NCBI GenBank assembly: GCA_002457675.1
Contig: NTKK01000009.1
Coordinates: 1 to 64,000 of the forward strand
Reading direction: 5' to 3'
Source: Bacteroidetes bacterium MED-G17
GTDB taxonomy: Bacteria; Bacteroidota; Bacteroidia; NS11-12g; UBA9320
Length of the DNA: 64,000 nt
The notes under the pieces are model-generated. The model saw only the letters and a program-made list of their open reading frames with translations, ran no database searches and was not told the origin of the DNA. The position numbers and the translations under genes are program-made. Of this stretch, positions 53,604 to 63,852 are shown piece by piece (the stretch's first letter is position 1; the number at the start of each line of letters is the position of its first letter).

Positions 53604-53696
53604 TTATTTTTTGTTTTTGTGACGGTTCTTTTTTAACCTTTTTTTTCTTTTGTGTGTGGCGATCTTATGTCGTTTTCTTTTCTTTCCGCTTGGCAT
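53604..53696 (-). CDS. 30-aa basic mini-protein, AURKAIP1/COX24 (mS38)-like
   Basis: Translated by hand from the minus strand: MPSGKKRKRHKIATHKRKKRLKKNRHKNKK*; ATG at 53696; not in the ORF track. Confidence 0.85.
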   Translation of the reverse strand: MPSGKKRKRHKIATHKRKKRLKKNRHKNKK

Positions 53697-53709
53697 GTTA
53701 ATCTAGAAC

Positions 53710-54132
53710 TTATAATTTTTGGTTTATTTCCAACAGTTTCTGTTGGTATACTTTTTTTTGTGGGTGCAAAAATACCAATTTTTCAAACTTTTCTTTTGCT
53801 TTAACCAATTGTCCACTTTGAATACTCCAAATACCTAGGTAGTATAAAGCAATTTCATTATTTGGATTACTAGACAATACCTGATTTTTTAATACATCAA
53901 CACCTGACATTAGATTGCCACCGTTAAGCACATTTTTTACTGTCTTTTCGGCAGATTTGTAGTCGTTTTCTTCAAGGATATCAAGAAATGGTGCCAATTT
54001 TATTTCTTTTTTATCATCAGACGAAGCAACCAATTTCGAATTGTTATTAAAACTCTTAAAAGAGAGAATACCTAATACTAGTAAAAAACACGCTACGAGA
54101 CCCAGTTGAGCCTTTCTATTTTTAACAACCAA
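53710..54132 (-). CDS. TM-anchored TPR-like protein
   Basis: N-terminal TM RKAQLGLVACFLLVLGILSF; TPR-like NNEIALYYLGIWSIQSGQLVKAKEKFEKLVFLHP. Confidence 0.65.
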   Translation of the reverse strand: MVVKNRKAQLGLVACFLLVLGILSFKSFNNNSKLVASSDDKKEIKLAPFLDILEENDYKSAEKTVKNVLNGGNLMSGVDVLKNQVLSSNPNNEIALYYLGIWSIQSGQLVKAKEKFEKLVFLHPQKKVYQQKLLEINQKL

Positions 54133-54138
54133 TTTTTG

Positions 54139-54429
54139 TTATTTAACAGGAACGCTATTTTTTATTTTCTCAATAAAAACTTTTGCAGGCTTAAATTTTG
54201 GGATGTTGTGTGCTGGGATAGTAATTTGTTCATTTGCAGAAATATTTCTAGCTACTTTTTTCGCTCTCCTTTTCAAAATGAAACTACCAAATCCTCGGAA
54301 GTATAGATTATTCCCTTCAGCAAGTTTATTTTGCACTGTAGTAAAAAAAGTTTCAACAGTCTCTTGGACAATTATTTTTTCAATCCCAGTTTTGTTGTGA
54401 ATTTCGTTAATTACCTCGGCTTTGGTCAT
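54139..54429 (-). CDS. HU/IHF family DNA-binding protein
   Basis: MTKAEVINEIHNKTGIEKIIVQETVETFFTTVQNKLAEGNNLYFRGFGSFILKRRAKKVARNISANEQITIPAHNIPKFKPAK. Confidence 0.96.
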   Translation of the reverse strand: MTKAEVINEIHNKTGIEKIIVQETVETFFTTVQNKLAEGNNLYFRGFGSFILKRRAKKVARNISANEQITIPAHNIPKFKPAKVFIEKIKNSVPVK

Positions 54430-54493
54430 AATATTAAATAGTTCCTTTCAAATGTATTGATTTCGTGTTAATTAGATGTAAAATTTTTTAGAA

Positions 54494-55543
54494 ATGGGAT
54501 TTTCGGAAGACTTAATAAGTTGGTATGATAAAAATAAACGTTCATTGCCATGGCGTGAAACGAGAGAACCATATATAAGATGGATTTCTGAAATTATTTT
54601 ACAACAGACAAGAATAGACCAGGGCACGGCTTATTATCATAATTTTTTAGAAAGCTTTCAAACCATTGATTTATTAGCAGCAGCTGAAGAGCATGTAGTT
54701 TTAAAACTTTGGGAAGGGTTGGGGTATTATAGTCGCGCAAGAAATTTGCATAAAACGGCAAAAATAATTTCGGAAAATATGAATGGACATTTTCCAGAAA
54801 AATATGTTGATCTCCTTAAATTACCTGGTGTTGGTCCTTATACTGCGAGTGCGTTAGCCAGCATTTGTTTTAATGAAATACAGCCTACGATAGATGGTAA
54901 TGTTTATCGTTTTTTATCGAGGTACCTTGGAATAAAAGAAGCAATTAATAGTTCAAAAGCATATAAAATTTTTCACGCATACGCTCTTAACTTGATCTCT
55001 CCAAAAAGGCCCGGTGATTTCAATGAAGCCATGATGGAATTTGGCGCGTTGGTTTGCAAGAAAAAGCCAACTTGTGAAGCATGCCCATTCCACAGGGAGT
55101 GTTTTGCCTTTTCAAGAAAAAAAGTTAATGAATTTCCTTATAAAACCAAAAAGCCAAAAAAAAAGAAAAGGTATTTACACTTTTTATTTTTGGAAAAAGA
55201 AAATAGAATTTTGTTAGAAAAAAGAGTTGCCGAAGATATTTGGTTTCACTTGTACCAATTTCCTTTATTAGAGTTAAATGAAAAGCAACAAGTTTTCAAT
55301 GAGCTGCAACATTCTTCTAACAAGAAACTAACCCAAAATTCTATTGTATTAATTCATGAAGAAAAACATTTGCTAACACACCAAGAGTTGTACATTTCGA
55401 TATATGGCGTAAAATCAACCCAACTCTATTCGCATTTTTTGAATAAATCTAATATATTTGAAATTGAGGCAATGGAAATTATTGAGAATTATTCTCTTCC
55501 AAAGCCTCTTAAAAAATTTATCAATCTATACTATGGCAATTAA
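54494..55543 (+). CDS. mutY: A/G-specific adenine glycosylase
   Basis: LPWRETREPYIRWISEIILQQTRIDQG, LPGVGPYTASALASICFNE, [4Fe-4S] C-X6-C-X2-C-X5-C (CKKKPTCEACPFHREC). Confidence 0.97.
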   Translation: MGFSEDLISWYDKNKRSLPWRETREPYIRWISEIILQQTRIDQGTAYYHNFLESFQTIDLLAAAEEHVVLKLWEGLGYYSRARNLHKTAKIISENMNGHFPEKYVDLLKLPGVGPYTASALASICFNEIQPTIDGNVYRFLSRYLGIKEAINSSKAYKIFHAYALNLISPKRPGDFNEAMMEFGALVCKKKPTCEACPFHRECFAFSRKKVNEFPYKTKKPKKKKRYLHFLFLEKENRILLEKRVAEDIWFHLYQFPLLELNEKQQVFNELQHSSNKKLTQNSIVLIHEEKHLLTHQELYISIYGVKSTQLYSHFLNKSNIFEIEAMEIIENYSLPKPLKKFINLYYGN

Positions 55544-55949
55544 CAAAGCAATTTTAATCGGTAATTTAGGCGCAAAGCCAGAGGTAAAATATGTCAGTCA
55601 AGACAGGCCAGTTGCAACTTTTAACCTGGCAACCACAGAAAGCTACAAAAACAAAGAAGGACAGAGGGTAGATAATACAGAATGGCATAGCGTAGAAATG
55701 TGGGATGGCCTTGCTCGAATAGCAGAACAATATCTAGATAAAGGTTCAAAAGTCTATATTGAAGGAAAAATAAAAACTGACAAATGGGAAGACAAAGAAA
55801 CTGGGCAACCGAGAAGTAGAACAAAAATTTTGGCATTAAATATGACCATGCTTTCGCCGCGAAACGATGGCTCTCAAACTCAAGAAAACCCAAGCATGGG
55901 AGGAGAAAACTTGGTTGATGACAATTCAGAGGAAGATTTACCATTTTAA
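55533..55949 (+). CDS. ssb: single-stranded DNA-binding protein
   Basis: MAINKAILIGNLGAKPEVKYVSQDRPVATFNLATTESYKN...WHSVEMWDGLARIAEQYLDKGSKVYIEGK; C-tail EEDLPF. ATG 55533 rather than the ORF-track start 55458. Confidence 0.97.
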   Translation: MAINKAILIGNLGAKPEVKYVSQDRPVATFNLATTESYKNKEGQRVDNTEWHSVEMWDGLARIAEQYLDKGSKVYIEGKIKTDKWEDKETGQPRSRTKILALNMTMLSPRNDGSQTQENPSMGGENLVDDNSEEDLPF

Positions 55950-55953
55950 TTAA

Positions 55954-57345
55954 ATGACAACAGATCCTGAACCCGATTCATATCATAGAGTTATAAATCT
56001 TTTCATAGATCTGCCATTTGGATTAGCGGATAGTTTAATGCTTCAATCCGCACCAATGCACATACTTTATATAAGTATTATCCTTTTGCTTTTGTTTTTG
56101 TCTGCTACATTTTCTAGTGCAGAAATCGCTTTTTTTTCCTTAAGCCCGACTGATGTAGAAGGCTTATCAAATGATTCTAGAAAAAGTGCGCGAACTGTTC
56201 AAAAATTACTCAATGAGCCAAATAAGAAGGACGCTCCTAAACAGTTATTAGCAACCATTCTGCTTAGCAATAACTTTGTGAATATTGCGTTGGTTATAAT
56301 TTCTTCTGTTTATATTGATATTTTTATTGGTGATAAAAACTTAAATATTCTTTACTCTTTTCTCATAAAAGTTGTTTTGGTTACATTTCTTCTGGTTTTA
56401 TTTGGAGAAATTGTCCCTAAAATTTATGCAACAAAGCATAAGTTAAAAATTGCAAACAATGTTTCTGGTGTTTTAAATCAAGTTCAGAAAAATAGTAAAC
56501 TACTTATCAATTTATTGGTTAAAAGCACTAGCCTTATTGAAAACAGATGGGAAATGAAAAATAAAGAGGTGTCAGTTGATGATCTAAACAAAGCCATTGA
56601 TATCACCTCTGAAACAAGAGACGAAGAGGAACAATTGATTTTAAAAGGTCTCATCAACTTAGGTAGTATTAGTGTAACAGAAATTATGAAATCTAGGGTG
56701 GAAATATCTGGGGTAGACGAATCCACTAGTTTTGATAGTCTAATAGAAAAAGTTAAAGAGTGGAACTATTCACGGATCCCTGTATATCAAGAAAACTTAG
56801 ATAACGTTATTGGCCTAATCTATATTAAGGATCTTATACCACTTCTTTCTAGTAACAAGACAAATCAAAAAAAATGGGCTCAACTCATTCGAAAACCGTT
56901 TTTTGTACCTGAATCAAAAAAGATTGATGATTTAATGCAGAATTTTCAGGAAGAAAAAATTCACCTTGCATTGGTGGTTGATGAATATGGTGGAACCTCA
57001 GGTCTAGTAACTATGGAAGACATTTTAGAAGAAATTTTTGGAGAAATAAAAGATGAGTTTGATGATGATGAGTGGATTTATTCAAAATTAGATGAAGATA
57101 CATTTGTCTTTGAGGGAAAAATCATGTTAAATGATATGATAAAGATTGCCAATCTAGGCGCTGATTATTTTTCTGAAATAGATGGAGATTTTGACACCTT
57201 AAGTGGCTTAGTATTGGAGATTGCACAAGGCATACCAAAAATTGGAGAAAGGGTTGAATTTAAAGAAGTGCAGTTTGTCGTTGAAAAATCAACTCACAGA
57301 AAAATTGACCGTATAAAATTGAAAAAGATCCATGAAAATAATTAA
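55954..57345 (+). CDS. gldE: GldE-like gliding-motility-associated CBS/CorC-HlyC-type membrane protein
   Basis: DUF21 membrane domain, CBS pair (ISGVDESTSFDSLIEKVKEWNYSRIPVYQENLDNVIGLIYIKDLIPLL; LALVVDEYGGTSGLVTMEDILEEIFGEI); directly followed by gldD. Confidence 0.87.
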   Translation: MTTDPEPDSYHRVINLFIDLPFGLADSLMLQSAPMHILYISIILLLLFLSATFSSAEIAFFSLSPTDVEGLSNDSRKSARTVQKLLNEPNKKDAPKQLLATILLSNNFVNIALVIISSVYIDIFIGDKNLNILYSFLIKVVLVTFLLVLFGEIVPKIYATKHKLKIANNVSGVLNQVQKNSKLLINLLVKSTSLIENRWEMKNKEVSVDDLNKAIDITSETRDEEEQLILKGLINLGSISVTEIMKSRVEISGVDESTSFDSLIEKVKEWNYSRIPVYQENLDNVIGLIYIKDLIPLLSSNKTNQKKWAQLIRKPFFVPESKKIDDLMQNFQEEKIHLALVVDEYGGTSGLVTMEDILEEIFGEIKDEFDDDEWIYSKLDEDTFVFEGKIMLNDMIKIANLGADYFSEIDGDFDTLSGLVLEIAQGIPKIGERVEFKEVQFVVEKSTHRKIDRIKLKKIHENN

Positions 57346-57898
57346 AGCCTCAATATTCAGTTTAATTTTTATTTCATGCCAAGATTATACGCCCCGCCCT
57401 AAAGGATACCCAAGGATTGATTTACCCAAAAAGGAATATAAAAAAGCACAAACCGTAACCTGCCCATTCGCTTTTCAAATACCAAAGTATACAAATCTGT
57501 CTGTGATGGATAAAACTGATGCAGAGCCATGTTGGTACAATTTGAATTTCGTACCTTTCAATGCAACTTTACACCTAAGTTATAAAAATATCAGCCCAGA
57601 GAAATCAATAGAAGCTTATATTGAAGATACCAGAGAATTGGTTTTTAAACACACAGTAAAAGCAGAAGAAATAGAAGAAAGAGAGATAAACAATCATAAA
57701 GATGTGAAAGGTATTTTTTATGATATCAAAGGAGAAACAGCGACGTCAATAAACTTTTTTGTATCTGATTACCAACATCACTTTTTGCGCGGTGCTTTCT
57801 ATTTCAACTCAAAAACCCGCATAGACAGCGTTCAACCGGTCGTTGATTTTGTCAAAAGAGATTTAATTCATTTGATAAAAACCCTTTCTTGGGAATAG
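57332..57898 (+). CDS. gldD: gliding motility lipoprotein GldD
   Basis: SLIFISCQDYTPRPKGYPRIDLPKKEY...CPFAFQIPKYT. Confidence 0.9.
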   Translation: MKIIKASIFSLIFISCQDYTPRPKGYPRIDLPKKEYKKAQTVTCPFAFQIPKYTNLSVMDKTDAEPCWYNLNFVPFNATLHLSYKNISPEKSIEAYIEDTRELVFKHTVKAEEIEEREINNHKDVKGIFYDIKGETATSINFFVSDYQHHFLRGAFYFNSKTRIDSVQPVVDFVKRDLIHLIKTLSWE

Positions 57899-57965
57899 CT
57901 TGTATCCAACAATCAACTATTTAGGCAAATTCATGTTCTTAATACATTAAATTCGCCGAAACTCC

Positions 57966-59756
57966 ATGGAAAACATCCGTAACTTCTGCATCATAGCCCA
58001 CATAGACCACGGTAAAAGTACATTGGCCGACAGACTCTTGCAGGAAACACAAACAATAAGCGATAGAGAGCTTAAGGAGCAGACTCTTGATGACATGGAT
58101 TTGGAGAGAGAACGAGGAATAACTATTAAGAGTCATGCTATTCAAATGCAATATAATTATCATGGCAAAGACTACACCTTAAATCTTATCGATACACCAG
58201 GACATGTAGACTTTAGCTATGAAGTTTCAAGAAGTATTGCGGCTTGCGAGGGTGCCCTTTTGATAGTGGATGCAAGTCAAGGCATTCAAGCGCAAACGAT
58301 TAGTAATTTATATTTAGCATTAAATAATGATCTGATCATTATTCCAGTACTAAATAAAATGGATCTACCTGGTGCAATGCCTGAGGAAGTAATGGATCAA
58401 ATCGAAGACCTAATTCTATGCGAAAGAGAAGACATTATTCCAGCAAGTGGGAAAACTGGTTTAGGTGTGGAAAAAATACTTGAGTCGATAGTTAAAAAAA
58501 TACCACATCCTTCAGGAGATGAAAACAAACCACTCAAAGCACTAATTTTTGATTCAGTTTTTAATCCATTTAGAGGAGTAATTGCATACTTTAGAATTTT
58601 TGAAGGAAAAGTTAAAAAAGGTCAAGCCATAAAATTTTATCATACTCAAAACAACTATCACGCAGATGAAATAGGAATAATGGGTATGGAAATGATTCCT
58701 CAACAAGAAGTTGGAGTGGGCAATGTGGGTTATTTAATTGCAGGTATTAAAGAAGCCAAGGAAATAAAAGTAGGAGACACAATAACTTATGAAGAAAATC
58801 CTACAAATGCACCGGTTCAGGGTTTTGAAGATGTAAAGCCAATGGTTTTTGCAGGCCTATACCCTGTTGATACTGATGATTTTGAAGAATTAAGAGAAAG
58901 TATGAGTAAGCTTCAATTGAATGATGCTAGCTTGGTATTTGAACCAGAGTCTTCTACTGCTCTTGGTTTTGGATTTAGATGTGGTTTTTTGGGTATGTTG
59001 CACATGGAAATAATTCAAGAGAGGCTCGAAAGAGAGTTTGGATTAACCGTTATTACTACCGTGCCAAACGTGAGCTACAAAGCGATCAAGTCAGACAACT
59101 CTGTTGTGATAGTAAACAATCCAACGGATTTGCCTGAACCAAACTATATCAACTATGTAGAGGAACCTTATATCAATGCACAAATCATCACACAAGCTGA
59201 TTTTGTAGGGGCTATTATTACTTTATGCATTGAAAAACGAGGGATGCTTAAAAATCAAGTTTATTTAACACAAGATAGGGTAGAGCTTACATTTGAAATG
59301 CCATTGGCAGAAGTCGTATTTGATTTCTTTGATAAGCTAAAAACAGTCTCGAAAGGCTATGCTAGTTTTGATTATTATCCAATTGATTATCAACAATCAA
59401 AACTTGTTAAACTAGATATTTTGATAAGTAGTAAGCCTGTAGATGCACTTTCGGCAATCATCCATAGAGATAAAGCATATGAGTACGGGAAAAAGATTTG
59501 TGCAAAATTAAAAGAGTTAATCCCTCGGCAGCAATTTGAAATTCCCATTCAAGCAGCAATAGGAACCAAAGTTATTTCTCGAGAAACAATTAAAGCATTA
59601 AGAAAAGATGTCACAGCTAAATGCTATGGGGGAGACATTACTAGAAAAAGAAAACTACTCGAAAAACAAAAAGCCGGAAAAAAACGAATGCGACAAGTAG
59701 GCAGGGTAGAAATTCCCCAAAGTGCTTTTATGGCCGTATTGAAAATTAATGATTAG
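57966..59756 (+). CDS. lepA: elongation factor 4 (LepA)
   Basis: [29 protein letters not shown]...[54 protein letters not shown]. Confidence 0.99.
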   Translation: MENIRNFCIIAHIDHGKSTLADRLLQETQTISDRELKEQTLDDMDLERERGITIKSHAIQMQYNYHGKDYTLNLIDTPGHVDFSYEVSRSIAACEGALLIVDASQGIQAQTISNLYLALNNDLIIIPVLNKMDLPGAMPEEVMDQIEDLILCEREDIIPASGKTGLGVEKILESIVKKIPHPSGDENKPLKALIFDSVFNPFRGVIAYFRIFEGKVKKGQAIKFYHTQNNYHADEIGIMGMEMIPQQEVGVGNVGYLIAGIKEAKEIKVGDTITYEENPTNAPVQGFEDVKPMVFAGLYPVDTDDFEELRESMSKLQLNDASLVFEPESSTALGFGFRCGFLGMLHMEIIQERLEREFGLTVITTVPNVSYKAIKSDNSVVIVNNPTDLPEPNYINYVEEPYINAQIITQADFVGAIITLCIEKRGMLKNQVYLTQDRVELTFEMPLAEVVFDFFDKLKTVSKGYASFDYYPIDYQQSKLVKLDILISSKPVDALSAIIHRDKAYEYGKKICAKLKELIPRQQFEIPIQAAIGTKVISRETIKALRKDVTAKCYGGDITRKRKLLEKQKAGKKRMRQVGRVEIPQSAFMAVLKIND

Positions 59757-59792
59757 CTATTGGTTAATACTTTAATTTCTGTAGTTTTAGAT

Positions 59793-60845
59793 ATGCAAAA
59801 AATTATATCCTTAGCGTTCTATCTCCTTTTTTTTCAAGTAGTCTCGGCGCAAATTCAAATCTCCAAAGAACATATGCCAAAGGCAGGAGAAACCCATGAA
59901 TACATCAGCGCCCAAGATATCGGTGGATTTGATTATGAGGTTTCGGGCGAGTCGATCCACTGGGATTTTAGTCAATTGGGTAGTAACCGCAAAGGAGAAT
60001 ACAAATATCTATCTGCGGATAAGACTCCGTATAAAATTAACTTTGGATTTGATGCAGTTGGCTCAAAACTGGCAGATACCCTGGGCAGTAGTTTCGGTAG
60101 TATAAACAATGTTTACGAGTATTACAGAACAACTAACGACAATTATTCAAGAGTTGGTTTTGCTTTTAATATTCCAGACATTTCGATGGGTCTAAAAGGG
60201 AAACATGAGCGTGCAGATGCTGTGTTTCTTTTTCCATTAAAATATGGAATGGAATATTCCAACAAATTTGATTTAAAAATACCTATCGGATCTCCACCTT
60301 TTACAATGGGTAATTATTTCCAATCCGGCTCAAGAACTTCACAAGTAGTGGGATGGGGATGGATATCTCTTCCAAATTATGATAGTATACCATGTTTAAA
60401 AGTGGAAAGTGTTGTTGTACAAAATGACTCCACCTCTGTCCCGATTCAAAATATAAATTTCAACATCAACAACAGTAGAAAGGAATTTGTCTGGCTTACG
60501 CAAAGTAGCAAAATTCCAGCATTGGAAATAAATGAACAAGAAATTCAAAATAGAACTTTAGTTACTAAAATTAGGTATAGTGCGATAAGTAAAAATACGG
60601 GTTTTAGTAAATATCTTCAGAGAAACAATTCAATAAATATTTATCCGAATCCAAATAATGGTTATTTCGTGCTTCAAAGTGAATTACCGATTAGAAGTGT
60701 TAATGTCTATAACCTTCAAGGAAGTATAGTGCACAAGTCTGAAGGACAAAATACTTTAGCGCTTACTTCTTTGGTCAAAGGGACTTATATAATTCATATT
60801 CAAACTAGCCAAGGCGTATTTGTCGAAAGAGTATTGATACAATAA
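59793..60845 (+). CDS. T9SS type A sorting-domain secreted protein, unknown function
   Basis: Signal MQKIISLAFYLLFFQVVSAQIQIS; C-term NIYPNPNNGYFVLQSELPIRSVNVYNLQGSIVHKSEGQNTLALTSLVKGTYIIHIQTSQGVFVERVLIQ. Confidence 0.85.
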   Translation: MQKIISLAFYLLFFQVVSAQIQISKEHMPKAGETHEYISAQDIGGFDYEVSGESIHWDFSQLGSNRKGEYKYLSADKTPYKINFGFDAVGSKLADTLGSSFGSINNVYEYYRTTNDNYSRVGFAFNIPDISMGLKGKHERADAVFLFPLKYGMEYSNKFDLKIPIGSPPFTMGNYFQSGSRTSQVVGWGWISLPNYDSIPCLKVESVVVQNDSTSVPIQNINFNINNSRKEFVWLTQSSKIPALEINEQEIQNRTLVTKIRYSAISKNTGFSKYLQRNNSINIYPNPNNGYFVLQSELPIRSVNVYNLQGSIVHKSEGQNTLALTSLVKGTYIIHIQTSQGVFVERVLIQ

Positions 60846-60852
60846 CATGCAA

Positions 60853-61890
60853 TCAAGCATATCTTTGTAAATCTATATCCTGTGGGAGTCGTTTGTTGTC
60901 AAATATTAGTTTAAGTAAACAATCAGCTAGATAAGGTGCTAAGCTAACTCCTTTGCTCCCCAAACCATTAAAGAGTAATACATTTGAATATTTGGGATGT
61001 TGTCCAATGAGAGGTCGTCTATCTTTAACGGAAGGACGGATGCCAGCAAATTGGTCCTCTAAGGATGGTTCATGATTCAATAAATCCTTCACTTTAGCAA
61101 GGAGATAATCTTTTGCATATTCAGTAATATCCTCATTTATTTCTTGCCAATTGTATGTAGATCCCACCTTTATTTTACCACCATTTTGGGGTAATATAAA
61201 ACATGCCTTAGTGAAAATCTGCTTTAATTGAATATCGTTTTTAATCAGCAAGATCTCTCCTTTCATTGGCGTAAACGGGAGAAATGAAAATAAATCACTT
61301 TTGGCCGCAAGATAACCTGTACAAATAATAATTCTTCGAGCTTTCAACCCCTTGTATTCAATAGATTTGGGATTTATAATGAGCGAATTGAAATCAAAAA
61401 AATCATCTAAAAAACTAGCTTTAGAGTGAAAATAGGAAAGGGAATGAGTTATGAAATTTTCAACAGATAAGTATCCGCTCTGTTTTATGCTTATGTGGCC
61501 AAATTTGTTTGTATTAATATAGTTGGGTAAAACAGCATTTTCTGCTGCTAAAAAAGGTTTATATCTACTTTGTATTTTTCTTTTATTCCATTTTAAGTTT
61601 TGGTCTTCGTTACTTAAAATCCGATTAATTGGCAAAGGAAATAAAAAGTTTTGTCCAAGTTTTTTTTCAAGACGTTGATAAAATAGCTCTAAATCGCTCC
61701 ATACTTCCTCTGCAGACCACGAAAGAGAGAAATATTTTCCAGCAATCGGATTATAAATTCCTGCAGCAACTTTTGAACTACTGCTTAGTGAACTTTTATC
61801 AATGACATATATTGATTTTCCTTCTGATAAAAGCTTATGACTTATTACACAACCCGCCAATCCACCACCAACTATTAAGGCGTCAATCAT
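60853..61890 (-). CDS. FAD-dependent oxidoreductase, DAO family
   Basis: MIDALIVGGGLAGCVISHKLLSEGKSIYVID Rossmann motif; C-term GIRPSVKDRRPLIGQHPKYSNVLLFNGLGSKGVSLAPYLA. Confidence 0.88.
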   Translation of the reverse strand: MIDALIVGGGLAGCVISHKLLSEGKSIYVIDKSSLSSSSKVAAGIYNPIAGKYFSLSWSAEEVWSDLELFYQRLEKKLGQNFLFPLPINRILSNEDQNLKWNKRKIQSRYKPFLAAENAVLPNYINTNKFGHISIKQSGYLSVENFITHSLSYFHSKASFLDDFFDFNSLIINPKSIEYKGLKARRIIICTGYLAAKSDLFSFLPFTPMKGEILLIKNDIQLKQIFTKACFILPQNGGKIKVGSTYNWQEINEDITEYAKDYLLAKVKDLLNHEPSLEDQFAGIRPSVKDRRPLIGQHPKYSNVLLFNGLGSKGVSLAPYLADCLLKLIFDNKRLPQDIDLQRYA

Positions 61891-61962
61891 TTTGAACAAA
61901 ATAACCACTCTTTTTTTCTAATAGTGTTTTAAGCAAATTTTATTTTTTATTTCGTAGTTGAT

Positions 61963-63852
61963 TTGGTAGTTCGCAGAATCGTCTTTGTCTTTTTTTTATC
62001 ATTAACTATTCAATTAGCAAATGGACAAGATGCGGATTCTTCTTTTTTTGTTAAGCCAAACCCAAAACTAAGTATAAGCGCTACTTACAAGCTAGAAAAA
62101 GATATTAACTTGATTGATACCTGTAAAACCAATTGGATGGATAGTACCTTACAAGAAAATCCAAATCCTGTCTGGCGGTCATCGTCATTTATTCACGATC
62201 TTGGTTATTGGGGTGCACCAAGTAAAGACTATTCGTCAAACAATCGTTTACCATTTGGATTTATAGACGGCTTGGATTTTTTTGACATCTATGAACTTGA
62301 CGAACCAAAATATATTACTACAACAAGCCCAATTACCAAATTAAGCTATCACCAAGGTGATAATGATCTCATCGTACTAAATCTGAATCATGCTCAAAGT
62401 TTACATCCTGGATTTTCTTTCGGTATAAATTATAGAAGGTTAAAACAGCATAACACCTACTATGCCAATATTAAGGATATTGAAGCACGAATTCCTAATC
62501 ATCATCAAACACAGATTTGGGCAATTCGTCAGACCGCTAATAACCGTTACGAAATATTCGGAACCTTGACTTTGGAAAACTTCAGACACGTTGAAACTGC
62601 TGGTATATCTGATGAACTCTTATTTGCCAATTCACAAGCATTAGCTAATAATCAATTGGCCTTTTTGAGTGATGCGTCAAATCACTTAAAAAATAATTTG
62701 TTGAAATGTAAACAGGTCTTTAGGTTAGGGCCACTTAAACAGCATATAGTTGAGCGTGACAGTGCCACCGATACATTGGCTTTGGTTGAAGCAACATCTA
62801 TGCTTTGGCATAAATTAGAACTTATTGAAAGACAAAACACCTATAAAGATCTGAACCCAGACTCAAGTTATTATCAATTGCCATTCAGTATGTTAGAGAT
62901 TTATGATCGTAAAAGGTCGAGGCAGTTGAAAAACTCATTTGGTTGGGAATCTTCTTGGTATGGGTTTCAATTTAATGTCGGAACGCAATTCAATATTATC
63001 GAAACACAGTTTAATGCTTCGATTTTTAGAAACTTCCATAACTTTTCAGTAAAGACCGACGTTCAAAAAAGTTGGAAAAAGTCACAGATGGACTTTCAGT
63101 TTATAAAAGGTATAACGGGATACAATAAGAATGATTTTTTATTTGAAACTTCGCTGTCAAAAGCCGTGGGTGAATTTGTTCTTGATTTGAATGTAAAATC
63201 TCAAAAAATGACTAGCCCATTTTTTTATAATTTTAATGAAGGTATTTTAAGCAATTGGCGTTTAGATGCAAAACAAATTTTTGTTAATCGAGCGCTTGCC
63301 AAAATTAGCAAAAAGGAATTTGAATTTAGCCAAAGTATTGATGTCGTTCGGCATCCGATATACTTTGATTCAACGGGTATACCACAACAAAAAAGACAAA
63401 GTGCGTCCTTGCTAACATCACAAGTAAATTGGGGGGCTTCCATATTCCCGTGGCTTAAATTGCATACCAATTCGTCGATTCAAATTGGTAACGATGATGA
63501 TGTTTTTAGAATGCCAATGCTTCATACAAAAACCAAGTTGTACATTCCATTTTATCTATTTAATAGTCATTTGAAGAGCCATTTTGGATTTGATCTTATG
63601 GCTTGGTCAAAATATAAGTCGGTCGAGTATAACCCATATAACCAGCAGTTTCAGAACGGTAAACAGGATGATATACAAAGGTATATGGTGATAAATCCTT
63701 ATTTCTCGGGTGGGATAAAAAACTTTTCCTTTTATATCAAAATGCTTCATGTAAATCAAGCTTGGATGGGTTATAATTATTATCGAGTTTCTAGACACCC
63801 ATTACAGAGAAGAGGCTTGCGAATTGGGATATCTTGGATTCTTAATAACTAG
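61963..63852 (+). CDS. putative outer-membrane porin (Bacteroidota putative porin family)
   Basis: Signal IVFVFFLSLTIQLANGQ; beta-strand-rich 629 aa with repeated aromatic-alternating segments, ends YYRVSRHPLQRRGLRIGISWILNN. Confidence 0.7.
   Translation: MVVRRIVFVFFLSLTIQLANGQDADSSFFVKPNPKLSISATYKLEKDINLIDTCKTNWMDSTLQENPNPVWRSSSFIHDLGYWGAPSKDYSSNNRLPFGFIDGLDFFDIYELDEPKYITTTSPITKLSYHQGDNDLIVLNLNHAQSLHPGFSFGINYRRLKQHNTYYANIKDIEARIPNHHQTQIWAIRQTANNRYEIFGTLTLENFRHVETAGISDELLFANSQALANNQLAFLSDASNHLKNNLLKCKQVFRLGPLKQHIVERDSATDTLALVEATSMLWHKLELIERQNTYKDLNPDSSYYQLPFSMLEIYDRKRSRQLKNSFGWESSWYGFQFNVGTQFNIIETQFNASIFRNFHNFSVKTDVQKSWKKSQMDFQFIKGITGYNKNDFLFETSLSKAVGEFVLDLNVKSQKMTSPFFYNFNEGILSNWRLDAKQIFVNRALAKISKKEFEFSQSIDVVRHPIYFDSTGIPQQKRQSASLLTSQVNWGASIFPWLKLHTNSSIQIGNDDDVFRMPMLHTKTKLYIPFYLFNSHLKSHFGFDLMAWSKYKSVEYNPYNQQFQNGKQDDIQRYMVINPYFSGGIKNFSFYIKMLHVNQAWMGYNYYRVSRHPLQRRGLRIGISWILNN

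Noticed and set aside
54449-54456. TACATTTG box upstream of the HU gene as a full promoter
   Set aside because: The -7 match is good, but there is no TTTG/TTG at 19-21 bp spacing, so it was not listed as a feature.
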